Shown here: one piece after another, positions 1-7,416 of the stretch | How the letters are laid out: each line of letters begins with the position of its first letter | Numbering within the stretch: position 1 is the stretch's first letter | NCBI RefSeq assembly: GCF_000294495.1 | Contig: NC_018526.1 | Location: forward strand, 1,612,001-1,676,000 | Reading direction: 5' to 3' | Length of the DNA: 64,000 nt | From: Streptococcus suis S735 | GTDB taxonomy: Bacteria > Bacillota > Bacilli > Lactobacillales > Streptococcaceae | Notes under the pieces: generated by a model | Told to the model about the DNA's origin: nothing | The model's database searches: none | The model's input: the letters and a program-made list of their open reading frames with translations, nothing else | Position numbers and translations under genes: made by a program

Positions 1-998
1 TTATCCATGTCCACACCAAAGTGATTCATGGCCTGCTCCAACATCTGAGGATAGTAGTTGGATGAGATTGGATTCCAAGGAGCCAAGGCACCTTCACGCA
101 AGGTCTTGCTGGCATCTGGGACAATCAAATCCGTATCCACTTCCAGCTTCATGCCCAAACCGTCACAGTCGCTACAAGACCCAAAAGGAGCATTGAAAGA
201 GAAGAGGCGAGGCTCCAACTCTGGTACCGTAAAACCACAAACTGGGCAGGCATAGTACTCAGAGAAAAGCATTTCCTTCTCATCCATGGTGTCGATGATG
301 ACATAGCCGTCCGCAATCCGCAGGGCCGCCTCAATGGAGTCAAAAAGCCGCGAGCGAATGCCATCTTTGATCACAATCCGATCGACCACAACTTCAATAT
401 TATGAGCCTTGCTCTTGGACAATTCTGGTACTTCCGACACATCATAGACACCGCCATTGACACGTACCCGAACATAGCCGTCCTTCTGGATTTTCTCAAA
501 AATGGTCTTGTGTTGCCCCTTTTTCTTACGAACAATCGGAGCTAGAATCTGCAAACGTTGGCGTTCTGGCAATTCCAAGACCTCATCAACGATTTGTTCC
601 ACCGAAGAAGCCGCAATCGCTCCGTGGCCATTGATACAGTAAGGTACCCCAACCCGAGCATAAAGCAAGCGGAGATAGTCATTGATTTCCGTCGCTGTAC
701 CGACTGTCGAACGCGGATTCCGCGATGTGGTTTTTTGGTCAATGGAAATAGCAGGGCTGAGACCCTCTATGGAATCCACATCAGGCTTGTCCATGTTGCC
801 CAAGAACTGACGAGCATAGGCAGACAAAGACTCCACATAGCGACGTTGACCCTCGGCATACAAGGTATCGAAAGCCAAACTCGACTTACCAGACCCCGAC
901 AAACCAGTCACCACCACCAGCTTCTCACGCGGAATGGTCACATCAATATTTTTCAAATTATGGGCACGCGCCCCATGAATCACAATATTTTCTTGCAT
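1..998 (-). CDS. uvrA: Excinuclease ABC subunit A, N-terminal part (cut by window edge)
   Basis: Damage-recognition ATPase of nucleotide excision repair; it works as a dimer that loads UvrB on damaged DNA. About 332 N-terminal residues are visible. The start at 998 gives [20 protein letters not shown]. Walker A (GLSGSGKSS) lies near residues 32-40, and a zinc-module-like CPVCG...CSDCDGLG pair lies near residues 255-300. The protein runs off the left edge of the window; the family is about 940 residues long. The leader is long and holds a hairpin repeat that ends just before the start codon. The call is secure; only the 3' part is unseen. Confidence 0.97.
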   Translation of the reverse strand, partial: MQENIVIHGARAHNLKNIDVTIPREKLVVVTGLSGSGKSSLAFDTLYAEGQRRYVESLSAYARQFLGNMDKPDVDSIEGLSPAISIDQKTTSRNPRSTVGTATEINDYLRLLYARVGVPYCINGHGAIAASSVEQIVDEVLELPERQRLQILAPIVRKKKGQHKTIFEKIQKDGYVRVRVNGGVYDVSEVPELSKSKAHNIEVVVDRIVIKDGIRSRLFDSIEAALRIADGYVIIDTMDEKEMLFSEYYACPVCGFTVPELEPRLFSFNAPFGSCSDCDGLGMKLEVDTDLIVPDASKTLREGALAPWNPISSNYYPQMLEQAMNHFGVDMD

Positions 999-1010
999 AA
1001 CATGATATAA

Positions 1011-1115
1011 GTGCGTTAAGAAAGCGATAAGAAAATAGGAAAATGTGACGTCACATCAGTGACAAAACATTTTGTCTTTTTCTCGACGCTTTTAGCACGC
1101 ATTCGAATCCTTTCT
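1011..1115 (-). repeat. Hairpin repeat, copy 1 (uvrA leader)
   Basis: Read on the minus strand it runs from GAAAGGATTCGAA through AAAAAGACAAAAT, a hairpin region and TTTTCCTATTTTC to GCTTTCTTAA just before the uvrA start. Inside are a perfect palindrome TGTGACGTCACA (1044-1055) and the inverted repeat GACAAAA/TTTTGTC (1061-1076). The layout matches the copies before lpdA, pdhC and sufB. Confidence 0.65.
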
Positions 1116-1402
1116 AAGATATAAAGAGCATCAAATGCACAGTCAAAATAGGCGGTAAGTCCGAATTCTGTGATTTCGAAGATGCACCCCCTTCAAGACA
1201 ACTAGTGCTTTCACAGGTTGAAAACCGAAGAAAGTACAGATGTCTACGACGCAGAAACCAGTTCCCATACTTATCCATGAAGAAACTAGCACTTTTTGAC
1301 ACCGCATTTAGCCCGTGTTCAATTCCTTTCTTAAGAGGCTATAAGCTATGGTATACGGAACAAGGAAAAGTCCGTACAACTTATTCGCTTAAATGTCTAC
1401 AT

Positions 1403-1408
1403 ATTATA
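1403..1408 (-). promoter_or_regulatory. Candidate uvrA promoter (extended -10)
   Basis: On the minus strand TGATATAAT gives a perfect -10 with an upstream TG. No good -35 was found. It would give a leader of about 400 nt for uvrA. Confidence 0.4.
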
Positions 1409-1429
1409 TCACATTTCTATATAAAACCT

Positions 1430-1458
1430 TTCCGAAACTGCACATTTTTTGGTATAAT
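1430..1458 (+). promoter_or_regulatory. Candidate corA promoter
   Basis: Perfect -10 TATAAT at 1453-1458, with a weak -35 (TTCCGA, 1430-1435) at 17-bp spacing. The predicted start is near 1465, about 37 nt before the corA start codon. Confidence 0.55.
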
Positions 1459-1462
1459 AGAG

Positions 1463-1478
1463 GTTGCGTTAACGCAAC
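1463..1478. promoter_or_regulatory. Perfect 16-bp palindrome over the corA transcription start
   Basis: GTTGCGTTAACGCAAC is perfectly self-complementary and begins 5 bp after the -10 box, so it covers the predicted +1. The position is typical of a repressor operator; it could also form a small 5' hairpin. I cannot name the regulator. Confidence 0.55.
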
Positions 1479-1501
1479 AAAGATAAAAGGAGGGCAAAGA
1501 T

Positions 1502-2446
1502 ATGAAACAAATTTTTCTATCAACCATGACTGATTTAGAAGAAATCCAAACCTTTGAACCAGGGGCTTGGATTAATTTGGTCAACCCCTCCCAGAGCGAG
1601 TCTATGGAAGTGGCTGAGCACTATAAAATTGACATCGCTGACCTGCGAGCACCGCTCGATGCGGAAGAATCCTCTCGTATCACCGTCGAAGATGACTATA
1701 CGCTCATCCTGGTCGACGTCCCAATTCTTGAAGAACGGAACAACAAGACATATTATATTACTATTCCTTTGGGAATTATTCTAACAGATGATGCAATTAT
1801 CACGACTTGTTTGGAACCATTGCCACTGTTTGAGCAGTTTATCCATCGTCGTCTACGGAATTTCTTCACTTTCATGAAGTCTCGTTTCGTTTTCCAAATT
1901 CTCTACCGAAATGCTCAACTCTACTTGTCAGCCCTACGGACCATTGACAGAAAGAGCGAAGAGATTGAGAAGCAACTCCATGAAGCCACTCGAAATGAAG
2001 AATTAATTGTACTCATGGAATTAGAAAAAACCATCGTCTACTTCAAGGCTTCCCTCAAAACCAATGAGCGTTTGGTCAAAAAACTTGCTAGTTCCTCACG
2101 CCTACTCCGTAAGTATGAAGAGGATGAGGATTTGCTTGAAGATACCTTGGTCGAAACCCAACAGGCCATTGAGATGGCAGACATCTATGGTTCCATCCTG
2201 AACTCTATGACCCATGCCTTTGCTTCTATCATTTCTAACAACCAGAATACCATCATGAAAACCTTGGCATTAGTGACAATCGTTCTCTCTATCCCAACCA
2301 TGGTCTTCTCTGCATACGGTATGAACTTTAAGGACAACATCATTCCTTTTAACGATATTCCCTATGCTTTTTGGTGGATTATCCTCTTCGCATTTGCAAT
2401 CAGCCTATCACTCACCTTCTACTTCATCCGTAAGAGATGGTTTTAA
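1502..2446 (+). CDS. corA: CorA-family magnesium transporter
   Basis: Pentameric membrane channel for Mg2+ (or Co2+/Ni2+) uptake. The 314-residue protein has a large cytosolic N-terminal domain with helical coiled-coil segments (about 140-240), then two C-terminal membrane helices. The family signature Gly-Met-Asn is visible in AYGMNFKDN just after the first helix, and the chain ends in a basic FIRKRWF tail. A strong ribosome site (AAAGGAGGG) precedes the ATG. The next gene starts 15 bp downstream with its own ribosome site, so both are probably one transcript. The ion cannot be told from sequence. Confidence 0.93.
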   Translation: MKQIFLSTMTDLEEIQTFEPGAWINLVNPSQSESMEVAEHYKIDIADLRAPLDAEESSRITVEDDYTLILVDVPILEERNNKTYYITIPLGIILTDDAIITTCLEPLPLFEQFIHRRLRNFFTFMKSRFVFQILYRNAQLYLSALRTIDRKSEEIEKQLHEATRNEELIVLMELEKTIVYFKASLKTNERLVKKLASSSRLLRKYEEDEDLLEDTLVETQQAIEMADIYGSILNSMTHAFASIISNNQNTIMKTLALVTIVLSIPTMVFSAYGMNFKDNIIPFNDIPYAFWWIILFAFAISLSLTFYFIRKRWF

Positions 2447-2461
2447 ACTAAGGAGATTAAC

Positions 2462-3118
2462 ATGTCATTTACAGAAATCAACGGATTAACAAAAAAGAAC
2501 CAAGAATTTATCCATATTGCGACCAACCAACTGATTAAAGATGGAAAGTCTGATAGCGAAATCAAAGAACTCTTGGAAGAAATTTTACCAACTATCATTG
2601 AAAAGCAAAAAACTGGTGTGACTGCCCGCAATCTCTATGGAGCACCAAGTGAGTGGGCTGCTAGTAAGACAATTTCTGAACAGGAAAAGAAAGACCAAGT
2701 GGAATACAATGAAAATCCATGGTTGATGTGGCTAGATTCTAGTCTTTTCATGCTTGCAATTATTGCTGGTATCAATGGTTTGATGAATCTTTTTGGTCAA
2801 GGTGCACAGTATGGGCTATTAACCTTATTTGTCATCGGTTTCGGTGTTGGTGCAGGGATGTACTTGATGTACCATTTCGTTTACAGAGAACAAATTAAAA
2901 CTGGGCAACGTCCTAAATTGCTGAAAGCTATCGCTTTTCTCGGACTTGCTACGCTGGCTTGGTCAGTCGTTTTCATTCTGGCAGCACTGATTCCGGCCGC
3001 ATTTAACCCGGTTCTTCCTCCGCTTGTTACTATTCTTATCGGAGCTGCTGCTTTCGGTGCACGCTACCTCTTGAAAAAGAAATATAACATTCGCAATGCC
3101 ATGTCCCCAGTTCAATAA
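2462..3118 (+). CDS. DUF1129-type membrane protein
   Basis: 218 residues. A charged N-terminal segment (about 1-75, with QLIKDGKSDSEIKELLEEILP) precedes about four hydrophobic helices from residue 90 to 205. It resembles the DUF1129 proteins that often follow corA in streptococci. Its function is not known; co-transcription with corA hints at a membrane or ion-homeostasis role. A strong intrinsic terminator follows at once. Confidence 0.75.
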   Translation: MSFTEINGLTKKNQEFIHIATNQLIKDGKSDSEIKELLEEILPTIIEKQKTGVTARNLYGAPSEWAASKTISEQEKKDQVEYNENPWLMWLDSSLFMLAIIAGINGLMNLFGQGAQYGLLTLFVIGFGVGAGMYLMYHFVYREQIKTGQRPKLLKAIAFLGLATLAWSVVFILAALIPAAFNPVLPPLVTILIGAAAFGARYLLKKKYNIRNAMSPVQ

Positions 3119-3120
3119 TA

Positions 3121-3157
3121 AAACAAAGCGATTGGAATATTCCAGTCGCTTTTGTTT
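3121..3157 (+). terminator. Terminator after the corA operon
   Basis: Stem AAGCGATTGGA / TCCAGTCGCTT with one mismatch and a short ATAT loop, flanked by A-rich and T-rich arms (TTTTGTTT). Confidence 0.85.
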
Positions 3158-3507
3158 ATCTATACAGTTCAGCTATCAAATCGCCCGAGAACCTTATCCG
3201 CTGTCACTTGTCTATGTAATCTGCTGAAACAGTCTATCCCCAGACTGTGCCTCGCTTTCTAACTTCTTGGCTCGGGTTGAAACAGTCCATTCAAAGGCTT
3301 AATTCGCTTTCTTAATTTCGAGTTCATGAAAAAATGGTCCACTCTCGCCGTTGCGCCTTTCCAGTTTCTTGGGCGCAAGCTAAAAAGACCCGTCGGGGTC
3401 TCAATTCGCTTTCTTATTTTCATGCTCATGAAAAAACAGTCCATTCTCGCCGTTGCGCCTTTCCAGTTTCTTGGGCGCAAGAAAAAATGGTCCACTGGAC
3501 CATTTTT
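3158..3507. repeat. Intergenic region with a tandem repeat of about 102 bp
   Basis: No gene is seen here. Two direct copies begin at 3301 and 3403 with AATTCGCTTTCTTA. Both contain CTCGCCGTTGCGCC followed by TTTCCAGTTTCTTGGGCG. The second ends at about 3492, in the rpsR terminator. A related fragment (CTCGGGTTGAAACAGTCC) precedes them at about 3272. Short open frames on both strands are translations of the repeat. Confidence 0.7.
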
Positions 3508-3508
3508 T
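3482..3508 (-). terminator. Terminator of the rpsF-ssb-rpsR operon
   Basis: Perfect 12-bp stem AAAAAATGGTCC / GGACCATTTTTT with a 3-nt loop, touching the rpsR stop codon. The symmetric arms would work in both directions. Confidence 0.9.
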
Positions 3509-3747
3509 TAATCTTCGTTTACGAATGGTAAAAGAGCCATAACGCGAGCACGTTTGATAGCTGTTGTTACTTTACGTTGGTTTTTAGCTGAAGTTCCAGT
3601 TACACGGCGTGGAAGGATTTTTCCACGTTCAGAAATGAAACGGCTAAGAAGCTCAGTATCTTTGTAATCAACATATTCAATTTTGTTAGCTGCGATATAG
3701 TCAACTTTTTTACGGCGTTTGAAACCGCCACGACGTTGTTGAGCCAT
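3508..3747 (-). CDS. rpsR: 30S ribosomal protein S18
   Basis: Small-subunit protein that pairs with S6 on the platform of the 30S subunit. 79 residues, the usual length, with the basic N-terminus [14 protein letters not shown] and the family core [20 protein letters not shown]. Last gene of rpsF-ssb-rpsR; it starts 32 bp after ssb. Confidence 0.98.
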   Translation of the reverse strand: MAQQRRGGFKRRKKVDYIAANKIEYVDYKDTELLSRFISERGKILPRRVTGTSAKNQRKVTTAIKRARVMALLPFVNED

Positions 3748-3779
3748 GTGTGTTCTCCTTTATATTATTAATTTTTGAC

Positions 3780-4274
3780 CTAGAATGGTAGGTCATCGTC
3801 TGATATATCCATTGGATTACTTGCTCCAAATGGACTTTCTTCTCGAGCGAAGTTTGGTGTAGATTGTGCAGGCGCTTGATAAGGCGAGTTATAGTCATTT
3901 CCTCCAGCAAACGAGTTGCCAGCTGAATAGCCTCCACCTTGACCTTCACGGGCAGTACGGCTTTCCAAGAGTTGGAAACTTTCTGCAACTACCTCAGTAA
4001 CGTAGACACGTTGCCCTTGCTGATTGTCATAGCTACGAGTCTGAATACGACCTGTAACACCAATCAGAGCACCTTTCTTAGCCCAATTCGCCAAATTCTC
4101 AGCTTGTTGACGCCAAATGACTACGTTGATAAAGTCCGCTTCACGCTCACCGTTTTGATTTTTAAAATTGCGGTTAACCGCCAAAGTAAAAGTCGCAACA
4201 GCTTGATTAGACGGAGTATAACGAAGTTCTGCATCACGGGTCATACGACCAACCAATACTACATTATTAATCAT
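3780..4274 (-). CDS. ssb: Single-stranded DNA-binding protein
   Basis: Binds single-stranded DNA in replication, repair and recombination. 164 residues: an OB-fold in the first 105 or so ([20 protein letters not shown]...), a Gly/Gln/Ser-rich linker, and the acidic tail [10 protein letters not shown] that recruits partner enzymes. It lies between rpsF (11-bp gap) and rpsR, the typical Firmicutes arrangement. The intact tail marks it as the housekeeping copy. Confidence 0.98.
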   Translation of the reverse strand: MINNVVLVGRMTRDAELRYTPSNQAVATFTLAVNRNFKNQNGEREADFINVVIWRQQAENLANWAKKGALIGVTGRIQTRSYDNQQGQRVYVTEVVAESFQLLESRTAREGQGGGYSAGNSFAGGNDYNSPYQAPAQSTPNFAREESPFGASNPMDISDDDLPF

Positions 4275-4285
4275 ACAACACCTTC

Positions 4286-4576
4286 TTACGCGTCAAGTTT
4301 GACAATCATGTGACGAAGAATGTCGCCGTTGATTTTTGACAAACGGTCAAACTCTTTAAGAGCTTCATCGTTGTTAGCTTCAACGTTAACGATGTGGTAC
4401 AAACCTTCGCGGAAATCTTTGATTTCGTATGCAAGGCGACGTTTTTCCCATGCTTTTGATTCAACGATAGTTGCACCGTTGTCAGTCAAGATAGAGTCAA
4501 AGCGTGCTACCAAAGCGTTTTTAGCTTCTTCTTCAATGTTTGGACGAATAATATAAAGAATTTCGTATTTAGCCAT
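4286..4576 (-). CDS. rpsF: 30S ribosomal protein S6
   Basis: Primary partner of S18 on the 30S platform. 96 residues beginning [20 protein letters not shown], with the conserved [18 protein letters not shown] segment. First gene of the three-gene operon; an AGGAGG site lies 7-8 nt upstream of the ATG. The promoter at 4650-4677 is intact although an IS element ends 37 bp further upstream. Confidence 0.98.
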   Translation of the reverse strand: MAKYEILYIIRPNIEEEAKNALVARFDSILTDNGATIVESKAWEKRRLAYEIKDFREGLYHIVNVEANNDEALKEFDRLSKINGDILRHMIVKLDA

Positions 4577-4643
4577 TGATATGTTCCTCCTTTTGGTCTA
4601 ATGACTCATGGTCTAGCCACGAGTAAGTGAGGGATACTCACAG
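4577..4643 (-). promoter_or_regulatory. rpsF leader, possible S6:S18 autoregulatory RNA
   Basis: About 67 nt of leader with a clear hairpin (GTGAG-loop-CTCAC, 4627-4641) and a direct repeat TGGTCTA nearer the ribosome site. Leaders of rpsF in many bacteria bind the S6:S18 pair. The position fits, but I could not confirm the conserved bulge of that motif. Confidence 0.35.
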
Positions 4644-4649
4644 AAAATA

Positions 4650-4677
4650 ATTATACCATAATATAGAAAATGTGCAA
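4650..4677 (-). promoter_or_regulatory. rpsF operon promoter
   Basis: Minus-strand -35 TTGCAC (4672-4677), 16-bp spacer and perfect -10 TATAAT (4650-4655). Confidence 0.85.
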
Positions 4678-4698
4678 GTGAAAACAATTTTCCGAAAA

Positions 4699-4713
4699 CA
4701 TTTTCACAAAAAA
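4699..4713. repeat. IS30 target duplication, left copy
   Basis: CATTTTCACAAAAAA, identical to 6249-6263 and directly abutting the left terminal repeat. Confidence 0.88.
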
Positions 4714-6248
4714 GTAAATTCCCAAAGTAAGTTCTAGTCTGTCTTAAAAACTGGAAATTAGACTGAGACAAAGAAATAAGGTAGAACTTACTATGGGACA
4801 AGTTGGTAACTGACAATGAAAAACAAACACTTAACTCTCTCTGATCGCAATGATATTCAAATAGGAATTGAACAACTTAAGCCCTTCTCAGCTATAGCAG
4901 CTAAGTTAGGAAAAGATCCGTCCACAATTTCAAAAGAAGTTCGGAGAAATAGGGTGATAAAAGAGAACTCTAGTACCTCCAATTGTGAGGCTTGCCCTCT
5001 ACTCAAAAAGACTCCTTACGTTTGTAATGCCTGTCCGAAAAAGAGAAGCAACTGCGGATACCAGAAACAGTTCTACTACGCAAAAAGAGCTCAGCTTGAT
5101 TATGAAGTTAAGCTCTCAGATTCGAGAACAGGTGTTGCACTAAACAAGGAAGAATTCTATCGCATGGATGAGATTGTTTCTGCTGCCATCCAAAAGGGAC
5201 AACACCTCAACCACATCATCGCCTCAAACGAAATGTCGGCATCCAGAGCTTCTATCTACCGATACCTTGAAAAAGGCTATCTGTCCACAAAGCCCATTGA
5301 TTTCCCCCGTGTCGTGAAATTCAGAAAGCGGAGAATCAGAAACCTACAACCCATTCCTAAAATCGCCAAAGAAGGACGGTCTTACGAGGACTTCCAACGC
5401 TTTCTCACAGAGAAAGGAATCAGCTATTGGCTGGAAATGGACACCGTTACTGGACGGATCGGCGGAAAGGTACTTCTCACCTTTAACCTCTCCTTCTGTA
5501 ACTTTATCTTCGCTCAATTACTTGATAATAAAACAGCTAATGAGGTCGCTAAACATCTCTACGCTATCAAGAATGACCTGCATCAGAAAGAGATGGACTT
5601 TTGCGAAATATTTCCTGTCATTCTGACCGATAATGGCGGTGAATTCGCTAGAGTGGACGATATCGAAATGGATGTTCGCGGAGAATCTAAGCTATTCTTC
5701 TGTGACCCCAATCGTTCTGACCAGAAGGGGAGAATTGAGAAGAATCACACACTTATCAGAGATATTCTTCCTAAAAGAAGTTCTTTTGACAACTTGACAC
5801 AGGAGGACATCAACCTGGTTTGTTCGCATATCAACAGCGTCAAACGAGCTTCTTTCAACGGAAAATCAGCCTATGAACTCTTTACATTTACCTACGGTGA
5901 GGAATTGGCAACACTTTTGGGAATCTCTAAAATTGACCCTGAGAACGTCATTCAATCACCTCGATTATTGGATAAGTAATCGCTAGTTTTTATCAAAAAA
6001 TAATTTCAAAATAGAAAGGAACTTGTTCCATCCAAAATTCCAGATAGCTAGAACTTACTTTGAGACGTCTCAGAGCCAGTAACTTTAGTGTACTCTTTTT
6101 TCAACATTTTCAACCCTAAAACTCACTATTATCAACATTTTTAGTCAAAAACAGAACTTAGTCTGAGACTAAATTCTGTTGATGTTATGCAGTTTTCTCA
6201 GAGTAACTTCTGGAAGGACGGGAACTAGAACTTACTTTGAGAATTTAC
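4714..6248 (+). mobile_element. IS30-family insertion sequence, complete (1535 bp)
   Basis: Ends are 25-bp inverted repeats at 4714-4738 and 6224-6248 that match at 24 of 25 positions; the shared inner half is AAAGTAAGTTCTAGT. A 15-bp direct repeat sits exactly outside both ends. Further copies of the end motif (GAACTTACTTTGAGA at about 6053, related sequence at about 4764 and 6152) lie inside and may be subterminal transposase sites. It carries one intact transposase. A 15-bp duplication is long for IS30 elements, which usually make 2-3 bp. Confidence 0.92.
4816..5979 (+). CDS. IS30-family transposase
   Basis: 387-residue DDE transposase. The N-terminal helix-turn-helix (about 5-48) has the family pattern AIAAKLGKDPSTISKEVRRN. 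A Cys cluster at residues 57-80 (CEAC, CNAC, C80) may bind zinc. The catalytic triad is visible as D209 (LEMDT), D272 (ILTDNGGEF) and E308 (KGRIEKNH). The frame is intact, so the element may be active. The ATG at 4816 has only a weak ribosome site. Confidence 0.93.
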   Translation: MKNKHLTLSDRNDIQIGIEQLKPFSAIAAKLGKDPSTISKEVRRNRVIKENSSTSNCEACPLLKKTPYVCNACPKKRSNCGYQKQFYYAKRAQLDYEVKLSDSRTGVALNKEEFYRMDEIVSAAIQKGQHLNHIIASNEMSASRASIYRYLEKGYLSTKPIDFPRVVKFRKRRIRNLQPIPKIAKEGRSYEDFQRFLTEKGISYWLEMDTVTGRIGGKVLLTFNLSFCNFIFAQLLDNKTANEVAKHLYAIKNDLHQKEMDFCEIFPVILTDNGGEFARVDDIEMDVRGESKLFFCDPNRSDQKGRIEKNHTLIRDILPKRSSFDNLTQEDINLVCSHINSVKRASFNGKSAYELFTFTYGEELATLLGISKIDPENVIQSPRLLDK

Positions 6249-6263
6249 CATTTTCACAAAAAA
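6249..6263. repeat. IS30 target duplication, right copy
   Basis: CATTTTCACAAAAAA, the partner of 4699-4713. It overlaps the T-rich tail of the lplA terminator. Confidence 0.88.
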
Positions 6264-6288
6264 TAAAGACTGCCCAAACAAAGGGCAG
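6258..6288 (-). terminator. lplA terminator
   Basis: Minus-strand stem CTGCCC-TTTGTTT-GGGCAG (6270-6288) followed by TCTTTATTTTTT. The IS30 target site is the end of this T tract. Confidence 0.75.
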
Positions 6289-6297
6289 CCCTATGAA

Positions 6298-7287
6298 TTA
6301 AGCTACAATCGCTTTTGCGACTTCTTCTGTTGTCATACGCGAGAAATAATGAGTAGTATCAATCTCTTGAAGTTTAGCAAGTACATCCGCATATTCATAA
6401 CGTGTACCAACTAGTAAGTCTTCAACATCAGCTACATCCCCAATACCGAAGAAGTCACCGTAAATCTTGATGGATTCGATGACAGATTTTTCAGCCTTGA
6501 TATAGGTTGTGATTTTACCAGCCGGGTAACGAACGCTGCGCTCCACAGTGTATTCTGGTGTTTGACCGTAGGTCCAATCCCATGTTGCAAACTGCGAATC
6601 ACGGATTTCTTGGATTCGAGCCAAATCATCCTCAGTCAACACATATTCATCCATTTCTGGATATTCTTGCTTCATTTGGTTGAGGATGGCATCCTTGAAC
6701 TCCAGAACGGTCATCTTATCTGGCAACTCGTTGTTAATGTTGGTCACACGGGCACGAACGGATTTAACACCTTTGGACTCGATTTTGTCTTTGCTGACCT
6801 TGAGGGCACTTGCGAGGACTGACATATCCACATCAAAGAGCAAGCAACCGTGGTGCATCATGCGACCTTTGGCATAGGCTTGGGCGTTACCACAGATTTT
6901 CTTTCCGTCGATTTCCAGGTCATTACGACCGGTGAAATTGGCCTCTACACCCAGTGTTGCAAGGGTATCAATCACAGGTTTGGAGAAGGTTTTGAAGTCA
7001 AAGGCTCCCTCGTCTGCCTTATTTGAAATAATAGTATAGTTGAGGTTATTTAGGTCGTGATAAACTGCGCCACCACCTGACAGACGGCGAACAACATGGA
7101 TGCCCTTTTCGTCTGTGAATTCCTTGTTGATTTCTTCAATAGCATTCTGGTGCTTACCGATAATGATGGCAGGCTCATTGATCCAGAGAATAAAAATTTC
7201 GTCAATATCTGTTAATTCCTTGAAGGCATAGGCTTCGAGGGCAATGTTATAAGCTGGGTCATTGCTGTTATTTACAATGTATTTCAT
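6298..7287 (-). CDS. lplA: Lipoate-protein ligase
   Basis: Activates lipoate with ATP and transfers it to the lysine of lipoyl domains. 329 residues with the signature RRLSGGGAVYHDLNNLNYT near residues 66-84, the GNAQAYAKGRMMHHGCLLF segment, and a C-terminal accessory domain. The strong ribosome site AAAGGAG supports the start at 7287. It is its own unit, 1.4 kb from the dehydrogenase cluster whose E2 and E3 both carry lipoyl domains, its likely substrates. Confidence 0.93.
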   Translation of the reverse strand: MKYIVNNSNDPAYNIALEAYAFKELTDIDEIFILWINEPAIIIGKHQNAIEEINKEFTDEKGIHVVRRLSGGGAVYHDLNNLNYTIISNKADEGAFDFKTFSKPVIDTLATLGVEANFTGRNDLEIDGKKICGNAQAYAKGRMMHHGCLLFDVDMSVLASALKVSKDKIESKGVKSVRARVTNINNELPDKMTVLEFKDAILNQMKQEYPEMDEYVLTEDDLARIQEIRDSQFATWDWTYGQTPEYTVERSVRYPAGKITTYIKAEKSVIESIKIYGDFFGIGDVADVEDLLVGTRYEYADVLAKLQEIDTTHYFSRMTTEEVAKAIVA

Positions 7288-7317
7288 GCAAAACTCCTTT
7301 ATTGTTAACTAATTTTT

Positions 7318-7346
7318 ATTATAGTGGAAACGATAACAAAAGACAA
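7318..7346 (-). promoter_or_regulatory. lplA promoter
   Basis: -35 TTGTCT (7341-7346), 17-bp spacer, perfect -10 TATAAT (7318-7323) on the minus strand. Confidence 0.8.
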
Positions 7347-7374
7347 GTATTGAAACTCTTCTTGTCCATTCTTG

Positions 7375-7389
7375 AATTTTCTCAAAAAT
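7375..7389. promoter_or_regulatory. CodY-box-like sequence upstream of the 7417 gene
   Basis: AATTTTCTCAAAAAT matches the CodY consensus AATTTTCWGAAAATT at 13 of 15 positions and lies 27 bp before the next gene start. Confidence 0.35.
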
Positions 7390-7416
7390 GATGGTAGGCT
7401 ATAAAAGGAGGTTTTC

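Larger units (their letters stand above)
999..1501. other. Divergent intergenic region between uvrA and corA
   Basis: 503 bp without a convincing gene. It holds the uvrA-proximal hairpin repeat (1011-1115), a partial copy of the same repeat end around 1306-1337 (minus-strand GGAATTGAAC), a minus-strand extended -10 (1403-1408) and the corA promoter with a palindrome (1430-1478). Short open frames in 1114-1486 have no start signals and look like chance. Confidence 0.7.
5980..6297. other. IS30 right end and lplA terminator region
   Basis: 318 bp without a gene: IS30 non-coding tail with internal copies of the end motif to 6248, then the target duplication and the lplA terminator. Confidence 0.8.

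Noticed and set aside
1205..1486. 93-codon frame before corA
   Set aside because: It crosses the corA promoter and palindrome and has no ribosome site.
3326..3531. Small open frames in the 3300-3500 region
   Set aside because: They read through the tandem repeat on both strands and repeat the same peptide.
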